NCBI RefSeq assembly: GCF_000426045.1
Contig: NZ_KE384490.1
Coordinates: 539,046 to 603,045, forward strand
Length of the DNA: 64,000 nt
Source of the DNA: Marmoricola sp. URHB0036
GTDB taxonomy: Bacteria > Actinomycetota > Actinomycetes > Propionibacteriales > Nocardioidaceae
Direction of reading: 5' to 3'
Translations under genes and position numbers: made by a program
Shown: positions 8,279 to 15,991 of the stretch, piece after piece
Position numbering within the stretch: position 1 is the stretch's first letter
Layout of the letters: each line of letters opens with the position of its first letter
The notes under the pieces: generated by a model
What the model was told of the DNA's origin: nothing
Databases searched by the model: none
What the model saw: the letters and a program-made list of their open reading frames with translations, nothing else

Positions 8279-8980
8279 TCAGCTGGCCGCCAGGGCTCGT
8301 TTGACCAACGCCAGCGACGCCGCGCACGAGCGCCAGGCAGGGCTCTCGGAGGACAGGAAGGCCAGGTCCTTGACGGCCTTCGTCACGGCGGCCGCGTCGG
8401 TGAGCTCGATGACCTGCGCCTGCTGCCAGCCCGGTCGCTGCTGCTGGGTCGCCACCGGCGCCTGGGTCGTGCAGGACGTCAGTGCGGCGCGCACCTGGGC
8501 CGGGGTCGGCGGAGCCGGGGGAGCCTTGGGCTTCTTCTGCTTCTTCTTGTCCTTGTTCTTCGGACTCGGGGTGGGGCTGGATGAGGGAGTCGGCCTCGCG
8601 GCGTACTTCTCGGCAGCGTCGCGGATCTCGGCGAGCCGCAGCTCCATGTCGTACGGCGCCAGCTTGGCGCCGAAGGTGGTCAACGCGCTGATCGCGCTCT
8701 TCTCGCGGTCGATCGCCGCGTCGCAGCCCGAGGCCTTGGCCGAGCTCGCGTAGTAGTCGATGGTCACGACCACGGTGTTCCAGCGCTCGGCCAGGGCCGA
8801 GGGGTTGGTCTTCTGGTCGTTGCCGCGGACCTGCTGGCCGAGGTCCTTCCACTGCCCACGGCAGGCGGTCGTCGCCTTGCTGGGTGCGTCGGCCTTCGCC
8901 TCGTCGCTGCCGCATCCGCCCACGAGCAGCACCAGTGCCACTCCGAGGGCAGCACGCCCGGCGCGGGCTGGAGGACGCAT
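8279..8980 (-). CDS. Putative lipoprotein with Pro/Lys-rich linker
   Basis: A 233-residue exported protein of unknown function. The N-terminal signal ends in a lipobox (VLLVGGC), so it should be lipidated and anchored outside the membrane. It has two unrecognised globular parts (about 25-125 and 170-233) joined by a low-complexity linker with SSSPTPSPKNKDKKKQKK and PPAPPTPAQ. The Met at 8980 was chosen because the signal peptide begins there and a TAGCGT -10 sits 7 nt upstream. Confidence 0.7.
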   Translation of the reverse strand: MRPPARAGRAALGVALVLLVGGCGSDEAKADAPSKATTACRGQWKDLGQQVRGNDQKTNPSALAERWNTVVVTIDYYASSAKASGCDAAIDREKSAISALTTFGAKLAPYDMELRLAEIRDAAEKYAARPTPSSSPTPSPKNKDKKKQKKPKAPPAPPTPAQVRAALTSCTTQAPVATQQQRPGWQQAQVIELTDAAAVTKAVKDLAFLSSESPAWRSCAASLALVKRALAAS

Positions 8981-8987
8981 GCCGGTC

Positions 8988-8993
8988 ACGCTA
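8988..8993 (-). promoter_or_regulatory. -10 hexamer TAGCGT (minus strand) for the lipoprotein gene
   Basis: Read on the minus strand, TAGCGT ends 7 nt before the ATG at 8980, a leaderless-type arrangement. Confidence 0.5.
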
Positions 8994-9041
8994 GTGGTCC
9001 ACAGCCTCGCTGACCGGCGAACGCGCGGGCGCCTTCTGTCG

Positions 9042-9047
9042 TAGGCT
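9042..9047 (+). promoter_or_regulatory. -10 hexamer TAGGCT, leaderless type, for the DUF4081/GNAT gene
   Basis: TAGGCT ends 6 nt before the GTG at 9054, which supports that GTG as the true start. Confidence 0.5.
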
Positions 9048-9053
9048 CCGGGC

Positions 9054-9899
9054 GTGGTCCGGACGAGCCAGAGCCTTCGTGTGCTCGGGCCCAGTGACGT
9101 CGCCGCCGGACTGGAGGTCATCGGCACCGATCCGGTGGTCAACGTCTTCGCCGACTACCGCACCCGGATCACCCAGTTGGACCCCCGCTGGCTCGGCGGC
9201 GAGATGTGGGGCTACTTCGACGGCGACCGGCTGGCCTCCATGTGCCACGTCGGCGCCAACCTGGTGCCGGTCAACGCCTCCCCGGAGGCCTGCGACGCGT
9301 TCGTCGACCGCGCCATCCGCACCGGCCCGCGCAGCTCGACGATCGTGGGCCCGCGCGACGCGGTCGCGCTGCTGTGGTCCGGGCTCGAGGAGCACTGGCC
9401 GGCGCCGCGCGACTTCCGGTGGGACCAGCCCCACCTGGTGGCGACTCGCGAGCCGACGGTGCCGCGCGACCCGTTGGTACGGCGAACGACCAAGGACGAG
9501 GTGGACGTGCTCTACCCGGCCTGCGTGGCGATGTACACCGAGGAGGTCGGCATCAGCCCCGAGCAGGACGGCGGCCGCGACCTCTACCGCGCCCGCGTCA
9601 ACCAGCTGGTCGGCCGCGGCTGGTCGTTCTCGCGGATCGAGGGCGACCGCGTGGTGTTCAAGGCCGAGGTCGCCTGCGCGACGCCGAACGCCTGCCAGAT
9701 CCAGGGGGTGTACGTCGACCCCGAGCTGCGCGGCCAGGGACTCTGCACCGCCGGGATGGCGACCGTGGTGGACATCTGCCTGCGTGAGATCGCACCGGCC
9801 GTCTCGCTCTACGTGAACGGGCACAACGAGCCCGCACGTGCGGCGTACCGTCGGGCCGGGTTCGAGCAGACCGGCACGTTCGCCACGATCATGTTCTGA
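9054..9899 (+). CDS. DUF4081 + GNAT acetyltransferase
   Basis: A 281-residue protein with an N-terminal DUF4081-type region (VLGPSDVAAGLEVIGTDPVVNVF) and a C-terminal GNAT fold. The acetyl-CoA-binding motif is QGVYVDPELRGQGLCTAG (R/QxxGxG/A form), followed by LYVNGHNEPARAAYRRAGF. A gene of this type follows ispG in mycobacteria as well (Rv2867c beside gcpE). The acceptor is unknown. The downstream membrane protein starts 8 bp after its stop and is probably co-transcribed. Confidence 0.85.
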   Translation: MVRTSQSLRVLGPSDVAAGLEVIGTDPVVNVFADYRTRITQLDPRWLGGEMWGYFDGDRLASMCHVGANLVPVNASPEACDAFVDRAIRTGPRSSTIVGPRDAVALLWSGLEEHWPAPRDFRWDQPHLVATREPTVPRDPLVRRTTKDEVDVLYPACVAMYTEEVGISPEQDGGRDLYRARVNQLVGRGWSFSRIEGDRVVFKAEVACATPNACQIQGVYVDPELRGQGLCTAGMATVVDICLREIAPAVSLYVNGHNEPARAAYRRAGFEQTGTFATIMF

Positions 9900-9907
9900 G
9901 GAGAACG

Positions 9908-10273
9908 ATGTCCCTTCCCCTGGACGCCAAGATCGTCGTCGGCGCCTTCCTCGCCTCCGGCACCGTGCACCTGGTGCGTCCGGAGACCTTCGAGCCGCTG
10001 ATGCCCGAGGCGGTGCCGATGCATCGCGAGGTCATCTACGCCAGCGGGGTCGCCGAACTGGTCTGCGCGGTCGGCATGCTGCACCCGCGGACCCGCCGCC
10101 TCGCGGGGCTCGCCAGCGCTGCCGTGCTGGTCGGTGTCTTCCCCGGCAACATCAAGATGGCGCTGGACGCGCGCAAGACGCGCAACCAGGCCTACCGGGC
10201 CATCAGCCTGGCCCGGCTGCCGCTGCAGCTCCCGATGATCCGCGCCGCGCTGAAGGTGGCCCGCGCCAGCTGA
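9908..10273 (+). CDS. DoxX-like small membrane protein
   Basis: A 121-residue protein with about three or four hydrophobic segments (residues 9-25, 44-60, 66-82 and a weaker one near 100). The ASGTVHLVRPETFEPLMPE segment and the overall layout match DoxX-like/COG4270 proteins. The function is unknown. AGGAGA stands just before the ATG, so unlike its upstream neighbour it uses a Shine-Dalgarno site, consistent with being second in an operon. Confidence 0.72.
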   Translation: MSLPLDAKIVVGAFLASGTVHLVRPETFEPLMPEAVPMHREVIYASGVAELVCAVGMLHPRTRRLAGLASAAVLVGVFPGNIKMALDARKTRNQAYRAISLARLPLQLPMIRAALKVARAS

Positions 10274-10282
10274 TCCGTGCGG

Positions 10283-10912
10283 TCAGTCGATGCGGACGAC
10301 GACGTCGGCCCGCTCGCGGGTGGCCGAGACGAGGTCGGCGTTGGCCTGGTCGGACACGGTGGCCCACCGCTCCGCGAGGTCGCGCGGCTTGCCGTGCGCG
10401 GCGTGCCGATCGACCAGCCGCTCGAGGCGGGTGGTCTCGTCGGCCTCGACGAACCACACCTCGTCCAGGAGCCCGTGCACCTCCGACCAGCCCGGTGCGT
10501 CGTACAGCACGTAGTTGCCCTCGGTGACGACCAGCTTGTGCTCGGGGCGTACGGCGACCGCACCCGCGACCGCCAGCTCGCGGGACCGGTCGAAGGCCGG
10601 TGCGTACACGGTGTGGCCCGGCTCGTTGCGCAGCCGGCGGAGCAGGGCCACGTACCCGGCGACGTCGAAGGTCTCCGGGGCGCCCTTGCGATGGCTCAGC
10701 TCGAGCCGGGCCAGCTCGTCGTCGTGCAGGTGGAACCCGTCCATCGGCACCACCACGGCCTCTGCGCCGTAGCGGTGCACGAGCCGTTCCGCGAGCGTGG
10801 ACTTGCCGGCGCCGGGGGCACCGCAGATGCCGAGGACGACCCGGCCGGTGGCCGACATCGCGTGTGCGCGGTGGAAGAGGTCGTCGTCGAAGGCGACGAC
10901 GGGTGGCGGCAT
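10283..10912 (-). CDS. P-loop nucleoside/nucleotide kinase family protein
   Basis: A 209-residue kinase of the uridine kinase/pantothenate kinase-like group. It has Walker A GICGAPGAGKST near residue 33, VPMDGFH (a substrate-side Asp typical of Udk/PanK), and a lid-like arginine-rich VDRHAAHGKPRDLAERW. The phosphate acceptor is not determined; related proteins are often called fructose/nucleoside kinases. The Met at 10912 starts a compact protein, and the longer open frame runs antisense to proS. Confidence 0.78.
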   Translation of the reverse strand: MPPPVVAFDDDLFHRAHAMSATGRVVLGICGAPGAGKSTLAERLVHRYGAEAVVVPMDGFHLHDDELARLELSHRKGAPETFDVAGYVALLRRLRNEPGHTVYAPAFDRSRELAVAGAVAVRPEHKLVVTEGNYVLYDAPGWSEVHGLLDEVWFVEADETTRLERLVDRHAAHGKPRDLAERWATVSDQANADLVSATRERADVVVRID

Positions 10913-10980
10913 CGACGGCGGAGGCACAGGTGCACAGTACGGCGAGGGAAACCGAGTCGTCCGCCGCGGAGCCCCACGGC

Positions 10981-10986
10981 TAGCCT
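10981..10986 (+). promoter_or_regulatory. -10 hexamer TAGCCT, leaderless type, for proS
   Basis: TAGCCT ends 6 nt before the GTG at 10993. It favours this GTG over the ATG four codons later. Confidence 0.55.
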
Positions 10987-10992
10987 TGCCCG

Positions 10993-12759
10993 GTGATCCT
11001 GAGAATGTCGAAGCTGTTCGTGCGGACCCTCCGAGAGGACCCCGTGGACGCCGAGGTGCCGAGCCACCGGCTGCTCGTGCGTGCCGGCTACATCCGTCGG
11101 GCCGCACCCGGCATCTACTCCTGGCTGCCGCTGGGGCTGCGCGTCTACAAGAAGGTCGAGAACATCGTCCGCGAGGAGATGAACGCGATCGGCGCCCAAG
11201 AGCTGCAGTTCCCGGCCCTGCTGCCCCGCGAGCCCTACGAGGCGACCGGTCGGTGGACCGACTACGGCGCCGGGATCTTCCGGCTCAAGGACCGCAAGGG
11301 CAACGACTACCTGCTCGGGCCCACGCACGAGGAGATGTTCACCCTCGTCGTGAAGGAGCTGTACTCGTCGTACAAGGACCTGCCGGTGTGGCTCTACCAG
11401 ATCCAGACCAAGTACCGCGACGAGGCGCGTCCCCGCGCCGGCCTCATCCGCGGGCGCGAGTTCGTGATGAAGGACAGCTACTCCTTCGACATCGACGACG
11501 CCGGGCTGGATGCGTCGTACGCCGCCCACCGCGAGGCCTACATCCGGACCTTCGAGCGGTTCGGGTTCGACTACGTGATCGTCAAGGCGACCAGCGGGGC
11601 GATGGGGGGGTCGAAGTCCGAGGAGTTCCTGGCCAGCAGCCCGGTCGGCGAGGACACCTACGTGCGCTGCACGAAGTGTGACTACGCCGCCAACGTCGAG
11701 GCGGTGCAGGTGCGCCCGCCCGCGCCCGTCGCGTACGACGACGCCCCGGCCGCCCACGCCGAGGACACCCCGGACACCCCGACCATCCAGACGCTGGTCG
11801 ACCACCTCAACGCCGCTTTCCCGCGCGAGGACCGGCCCTGGAACGCCGGTGACACCCTCAAGAACGTGCTGGTGGTGCTCAAGCACGCCGACGGCACCCG
11901 CGAGCCGCTCGCCATCGGGCTGCCCGGTGACCGCGAGGTCGACCAGAAGCGCCTCGAGGGGATGCTGGAGCCGACCGAGGTCGAGGCGATGGACGAGAAG
12001 GACTTCGCGAAGTACCCCTCGCTGGTCAAGGGCTACATCGGCCCGGCCGAGCTGGGGGAGAAGTCGGAGTCCGGCATCCGCTACCTCGTCGATCCGCGCA
12101 TCGTCGAGGGCACCCGCTGGGTCACCGGCGCCAACGTGCACGGCAGCCACGTGCTCGACCTCGTCGCCGGTCGCGACTTCACGCCCGACGGCACCATCGA
12201 GGCGGCCGAGGTCCGCGACGGCGACCCGTGCCCCAACTGCGACGACGGGACGCTGGAGACCGCGCGCGGCATCGAGATGGGTCACATCTTCCAGCTGGGT
12301 CGCAAGTACGCCGACGCGCTCGGCCTCCAGGTGCTCGACGAGAACGGCAAGCTCGTCACCGTGACGATGGGCTCCTACGGGATCGGCGTCTCGCGCGCGG
12401 TGCCGGTGATCGCCGAGGACAACCACGACGAGCTGGGCCTGATCTGGCCGCGCGAGGTGGCCCCGGCCGACGTACACCTCGTGGCGACCGGCAAGGACGC
12501 CGCTGTGTTCGAGGCGGCCTCCAAGCTGGCCGACGACCTGTCCGCCGCCGGTCTCGACGTCATCTACGACGACCGCCCCAAGGTCAGCCCCGGTGTGAAG
12601 TTCAAGGACGCCGAGCTGATCGGCGTACCCACGATCGTCACGGTGGGCCGTGGTCTCGCCGACGGCAACGTCGAGGTCAAGGACCGCCGCTCCGGCGAGC
12701 GCACCGACGTCCCGGTCGGTGACGCCGTCACCCACCTGGTGGGTGTGGTCCGCAGCTGA
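10993..12759 (+). CDS. proS: Prolyl-tRNA synthetase, bacterial type
   Basis: Charges tRNA-Pro with proline in the cytoplasm. The 588-residue class II enzyme has motif 1 and 2 regions ([39 protein letters not shown]), motif 3 ([14 protein letters not shown]), an inserted editing (INS) domain between motifs 2 and 3 (about 225-390), and a C-terminal anticodon-binding domain ([16 protein letters not shown] onwards). The GTG start fits the leaderless-type promoter. A tandem hairpin follows 10 bp after the stop. Confidence 0.96.
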   Translation: MILRMSKLFVRTLREDPVDAEVPSHRLLVRAGYIRRAAPGIYSWLPLGLRVYKKVENIVREEMNAIGAQELQFPALLPREPYEATGRWTDYGAGIFRLKDRKGNDYLLGPTHEEMFTLVVKELYSSYKDLPVWLYQIQTKYRDEARPRAGLIRGREFVMKDSYSFDIDDAGLDASYAAHREAYIRTFERFGFDYVIVKATSGAMGGSKSEEFLASSPVGEDTYVRCTKCDYAANVEAVQVRPPAPVAYDDAPAAHAEDTPDTPTIQTLVDHLNAAFPREDRPWNAGDTLKNVLVVLKHADGTREPLAIGLPGDREVDQKRLEGMLEPTEVEAMDEKDFAKYPSLVKGYIGPAELGEKSESGIRYLVDPRIVEGTRWVTGANVHGSHVLDLVAGRDFTPDGTIEAAEVRDGDPCPNCDDGTLETARGIEMGHIFQLGRKYADALGLQVLDENGKLVTVTMGSYGIGVSRAVPVIAEDNHDELGLIWPREVAPADVHLVATGKDAAVFEAASKLADDLSAAGLDVIYDDRPKVSPGVKFKDAELIGVPTIVTVGRGLADGNVEVKDRRSGERTDVPVGDAVTHLVGVVRS

Positions 12760-12769
12760 CCGGGGCTTG

Positions 12770-12867
12770 CGTCATACGAATTGGTGCCTATAGCGCACGG
12801 TTCGTATGACGTTGTGGGGGACGTCATACGAGTTGGCTGCCATAGCGACCAGTTCGTATGACGTCCC
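12770..12867. repeat. Twin 42-bp hairpins between convergent proS and aldo/keto reductase genes
   Basis: Unit 1 is 12770-12811: arms CGTCATACGAA and TTCGTATGACG, with a 20-nt loop. Unit 2 is 12821-12862 with extra pairing outward: arms 12818-12831 and 12854-12867. The two units are the same length and about 80% identical, sharing the arms and an ATAGCG loop core. It may be a bidirectional terminator or a REP-like element. There is no T-run. Confidence 0.85.
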
Positions 12868-12876
12868 GGGCCGGTG

Positions 12877-13824
12877 TCAGATCTGGTCGAGATCGTCCAG
12901 GTCGTCCTCGGTGGGTTCCCAGCGGAGCGCGGCGGCGTTCGTGCGCACCTGCTCGCCGCGGGTCACGCCCGAGATGACCGAGGCGACCGTCGGCTGGGCG
13001 GCGAGTCCGGCGATGGCGACGTCGAGGACCGAGAGGCCGCGCTCGGCGGCGTACGCCTCCAGCGCCTCGATGCGGTCCCAGTCGGCTGCGGCCAGCCAAC
13101 CGGCGCGGCCGGCGTCGAGGTCCGCTCGGGAGCCGGTGGGGGCCGCCTCGCCGCGGCGGTACTTGCCGGTCAGCAGGCCGTACTCGAGCGGGAAGAAGGG
13201 CAGCATGCCGAGGCCGAACCGCTCGCATGCCGGGACCAGCTCGTCCTCGACGCTACGGTCGAGCAGCGAGTAGCGGTTCTGGGCGGACACGAACGGCTCC
13301 AGCCCCTTGGTCTCGGCCGTCCACGCCGCGTCCGCGACCTGCCAGCCGGCGAAGTTGGAGCAGCCGACGTAGCGCACCTTGCCCTCGTGCACCAGCTCGG
13401 TCAGGGCACCGAGCGTCTCGGCGATCGGGGTGACGGGGTCGGGCGCGTGCAGCTGGTAGAGGTCGATGTGGTCGGTCTGCAGCCGACCCAGGCTGGCCTC
13501 GACCGCGCGCCGGACGTAGCGGCGCGAGCCGCGGGTGCCGTGGTCCTCGCCGTTGGCGCCCTGCATGTCCATGCCGAACTTGGTGGCGACCACGAACTCG
13601 TCACGACGACCCTTGAGGGCGTGGCCGAGCAGCTTTTCGCTGCCACCGGGGTGTACGCCGTAGATGTCGGCGGTGTCGAGCAACGTGACACCGACCTCCT
13701 GGGCGGTGTCGAGGATCTCGGTGACGCCGTCCTGGTCGACGCGACGGCTGAAGGCGTTGGTGCCGATACCGACCGCGCTGACCATGAGTCCCGAGCGACC
13801 GAGGGGGCGGTAGTCCATGTCCAT
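12877..13824 (-). CDS. Aldo/keto reductase
   Basis: A 315-residue NADPH-dependent (beta/alpha)8 oxidoreductase. The catalytic tetrad is visible: Asp in LLDTADIYG with its Tyr, Lys in VVATKFG, and His in DLYQLHAPD, plus the usual SNFAGWQ and C-terminal cofactor loop (VASVISGVTRGEQVRTN). It is likely a general carbonyl reductase of the YajO/YghZ-like group. The physiological substrate is unknown. The Met at 13824 lies 6 nt after TAGGGT. A second Met two codons later is possible. Confidence 0.9.
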   Translation of the reverse strand: MDMDYRPLGRSGLMVSAVGIGTNAFSRRVDQDGVTEILDTAQEVGVTLLDTADIYGVHPGGSEKLLGHALKGRRDEFVVATKFGMDMQGANGEDHGTRGSRRYVRRAVEASLGRLQTDHIDLYQLHAPDPVTPIAETLGALTELVHEGKVRYVGCSNFAGWQVADAAWTAETKGLEPFVSAQNRYSLLDRSVEDELVPACERFGLGMLPFFPLEYGLLTGKYRRGEAAPTGSRADLDAGRAGWLAAADWDRIEALEAYAAERGLSVLDVAIAGLAAQPTVASVISGVTRGEQVRTNAAALRWEPTEDDLDDLDQI

Positions 13825-13830
13825 GCGACG

Positions 13831-13836
13831 ACCCTA
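13831..13836 (-). promoter_or_regulatory. -10 hexamer TAGGGT (minus strand) for the aldo/keto reductase
   Basis: On the minus strand TAGGGT ends 6 nt before the ATG at 13824. Confidence 0.5.
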
Positions 13837-13846
13837 CGAGCAGCCC

Positions 13847-14452
13847 CTAACCCGTCGTACCAGCCTGCCGCAGCGCGGTCGCGAGCGACTGGTCGATGAG
13901 CGGCTCGAGCGACTTCACGCCCGTCCACGTCAGTCGTACGCCGGCGGCCTGCACCATCCGAGTCAGGGTGTTCTGGCCGTCGCAGTAGCACCACCACGCC
14001 AGCCGGTCGCCCCTGGTCCGGCCGAAGGTCGGGACGTCGGTGGCCAGCTTCAGGTGGAGCACCGAGTCATCGCCCTCCGGGTCGTCACCCTCGATCGCGT
14101 TGGGTGCCTGCTCGTCGTACACCTCGCGCAACGGGTGCGCGTCCGGGACGTGGTCGAGGCTGACCACCAGGTCGGCCCTGACCGTGCCGAGGTCGTTGCT
14201 GGCCGCGGCGTCCACCATCGAGGTGCTCCAGGAGCAGTCCTGCCCACGGAGGTGGGCCCGGTGGTAGCGCGTCGGCAGGTCGAGGGCGACGGTGACGCCT
14301 CCGTGAGCGGACCGCAGCTCGCAGGTGACCCGGTACGTGCCCGGCGGCGCGGTTCCCTGCGCCGAGCCCAGGGTCTCGTCACCGGACGAGTGGCAGCCCG
14401 TGGCGAGCATTCCCGCGGCCAGGACCAGTGCGCCGCCGCGTCGCCCGAGCAT
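13847..14452 (-). CDS. Putative lipoprotein of unknown function
   Basis: A 201-residue exported protein. The short signal MLGRRGGALVLAAGMLATGC ends in a lipobox cysteine at 20. The mature part has six further cysteines but no motif I recognise. It is divergent from a HAD hydrolase gene with only 33 bp between start codons. It lies behind the same-strand aldo/keto reductase promoter region, but it is upstream of that gene and has its own TAGCAT -10. Confidence 0.65.
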   Translation of the reverse strand: MLGRRGGALVLAAGMLATGCHSSGDETLGSAQGTAPPGTYRVTCELRSAHGGVTVALDLPTRYHRAHLRGQDCSWSTSMVDAAASNDLGTVRADLVVSLDHVPDAHPLREVYDEQAPNAIEGDDPEGDDSVLHLKLATDVPTFGRTRGDRLAWWCYCDGQNTLTRMVQAAGVRLTWTGVKSLEPLIDQSLATALRQAGTTG

Positions 14453-14458
14453 CCGGTC

Positions 14459-14479
14459 ATGCTAGTCACCCACTAACGT
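14459..14479. promoter_or_regulatory. Back-to-back -10 hexamers in a 33-bp divergent intergenic gap
   Basis: TAGCAT on the minus strand (14459-14464) ends 6 nt before the lipoprotein ATG at 14452. TAACGT on the plus strand (14474-14479) ends 6 nt before the HAD gene ATG at 14486. Any -35 region of one must lie within the start of the other gene, so the two promoters should compete. Confidence 0.55.
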
Positions 14480-14485
14480 CGCCCC

Positions 14486-15184
14486 ATGCAGCCAGACGCC
14501 GTGATCTTCGACTGGGGCGGCACCCTCACCCGGTGGCACGACATCGACTTCCACGCCGAGTCACTTGCCCTCGCGCACGCCGTCGTCGAGTCCGACCAGG
14601 AGCACGCCGTGCACGCCGAGGCCCTGCACCGCGCCAACCAGGCAGTGTGGGGTCGCAGCCGCGACCACCAGCAGAGCGCGACCGTCGCCGACCTGTTCAC
14701 CGAGGCCGGGCTGAGCCACGACCCCGAGCTGCTCACCCACTACCGCGAGTTCTGGGAGCCGCACACCGCGACCGATCCGCAGGTGGCGCCGCTCTTCCTC
14801 ACCCTCCGTGACCGCGACATCAGGGTCGGCGTGCTGTCCAACACGATCTGGCCACGCGCCTGGCACGAGGACTTCTTCGCCCGCGACGGTGTCCTCGACC
14901 TCATCGACGGCGCCGTCTACACCAGCGAGATCCCGTGGACCAAGCCGGCTCCCGAGGCGTTCCTCGCGGCCCTGGAGGCGGTGGGGGTCGAGGACCCGGC
15001 GCGCAGCGTGTACGTCGGGGATCGGCTCTTCGACGACATCTGGGGTGCGCACAACGCCGGGCTGAAGGCGATCCACATCCCGCACAGCGACATCCCCGTC
15101 GAGCAGTACGGCCACAGCGAGGGCGACCCCGATGCCGTCGCCCACGAGCTCAGCGACATTCCCGGGCTGCTCGACCGGCTCTGA
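14486..15184 (+). CDS. HAD-family hydrolase
   Basis: A 232-residue haloacid dehalogenase-type phosphatase-like enzyme. Motif I is FDWGGTLT (nucleophile Asp, with Gly where the usual second Asp would be), motif II is GVLSNT, motif III Lys is in PWTKPAPEAF, and motif IV is VYVGDRLFDDI. A Gly at the +2 position of motif I occurs in this group and usually alters the acid/base step, so a phosphatase activity is not certain. The substrate is unknown. Confidence 0.85.
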   Translation: MQPDAVIFDWGGTLTRWHDIDFHAESLALAHAVVESDQEHAVHAEALHRANQAVWGRSRDHQQSATVADLFTEAGLSHDPELLTHYREFWEPHTATDPQVAPLFLTLRDRDIRVGVLSNTIWPRAWHEDFFARDGVLDLIDGAVYTSEIPWTKPAPEAFLAALEAVGVEDPARSVYVGDRLFDDIWGAHNAGLKAIHIPHSDIPVEQYGHSEGDPDAVAHELSDIPGLLDRL

Positions 15185-15198
15185 CCGGCACCCCGAGG

Positions 15199-15594
15199 TC
15201 AGACCGCCCGGAAGCCGCTGCACACCAACCGCAGCTGGGTGATCTGACCGCCGACGTGGCTGTAGTAGGCGACCTGCTCGATCACGGCCGGTCGTCCGTC
15301 GATCTCGACCTCGATGCGGTAGCTCACCCGTTCCACGTCGGCCACGATGCCGGTCTCGAGGTCGACCAGTCCCGTGACGGTCTTGCTCGGGTCGAACCAG
15401 ACGCCCAGGACGATGTCGACCACGCCCATCGGGGTCTCGGCGTCGAAGAAGCGTCGCGGGGTGACGGCCCGGAAGACGACCGGGGTGGCGAACAGCGAGC
15501 ACAGCCGGGTGGCGTCCCGGTCGGCGACCGCGTGGGCCAGCCGTACGCCGAGCGTCGTCGCCTGCTCAGTAGCTGAAGGTGTTGGCTGCTTCAT
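15199..15594 (-). CDS. SnoaL/NTF2-like small protein
   Basis: A 131-residue cone-shaped NTF2/SnoaL-type domain (ATTLGVRLAHAVADRDATRLCSLF followed by a curved beta sheet). Such domains act as small hydrolases, isomerases or ligand pockets; nothing here fixes the role. Its start lies inside the end of the upstream DsrE gene (29-bp overlap), and the Met at 15594 is the first one that leaves a complete domain. It is third in a set with the HD-GYP/LuxR regulator and the DsrE protein. Confidence 0.65.
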   Translation of the reverse strand: MKQPTPSATEQATTLGVRLAHAVADRDATRLCSLFATPVVFRAVTPRRFFDAETPMGVVDIVLGVWFDPSKTVTGLVDLETGIVADVERVSYRIEVEIDGRPAVIEQVAYYSHVGGQITQLRLVCSGFRAV

Positions 15595-15931
15595 CGCCGA
15601 TCCACTCCCACATCGGGACGGTGCCGCCGAGCTCGGCGTTGGGCAGTAGGTCACCCTTGTCGAGGTGGCGCGCGTCGAAGCAGATCGGGCAGACCAGGTA
15701 GCGGCCGCCGGCCTCGGCGTACCTCCGGACGAGGTCCTCCAGCGGCGGGCAGCCCTCGCAGGCCGCGGCTCGGGCCGTGTCGCCGACCACGAGGCGGGCG
15801 GCCTCCTTGGTCAGGAACATCAGCGTCGGTCGGCCCGCCTCGGCCGACCCGACGGAGACGAGGAAGGCGACGGTGACCTTCTCGGCGTCCTCGAGCCCGG
15901 TCGTCAGGCTGATCACGGACTTGGTGTTCAT
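15566..15931 (-). CDS. DsrE-family protein
   Basis: A 121-residue DsrE/DsrF-like fold: VTVAFLVSVGSAEAGRPTLMFLTKEAARLV. It has a CEGCPPLEDLV segment and a second CPIC pair, which may bind a metal or act in thiol chemistry. Family members take part in sulfur transfer or are peripheral membrane regulators. A strong AAGGAG lies before its ATG. It is downstream of the HD-GYP/LuxR gene on the same strand with a ~60-bp gap. Confidence 0.75.
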   Translation of the reverse strand: MNTKSVISLTTGLEDAEKVTVAFLVSVGSAEAGRPTLMFLTKEAARLVVGDTARAAACEGCPPLEDLVRRYAEAGGRYLVCPICFDARHLDKGDLLPNAELGGTVPMWEWIGDEAANTFSY

Positions 15932-15991
15932 CGGGGCTCCTTGTGTGGCGGGGACTGACCTCGTGATCGTGCCCCGCCATGGAGCCCCGGA

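Noticed and set aside
12770-12867. Twin hairpins considered as a two-unit CRISPR
   Set aside because: The units are hairpins with variable loops separated by only 9 bp, with no spacer-length segments and no cas genes.
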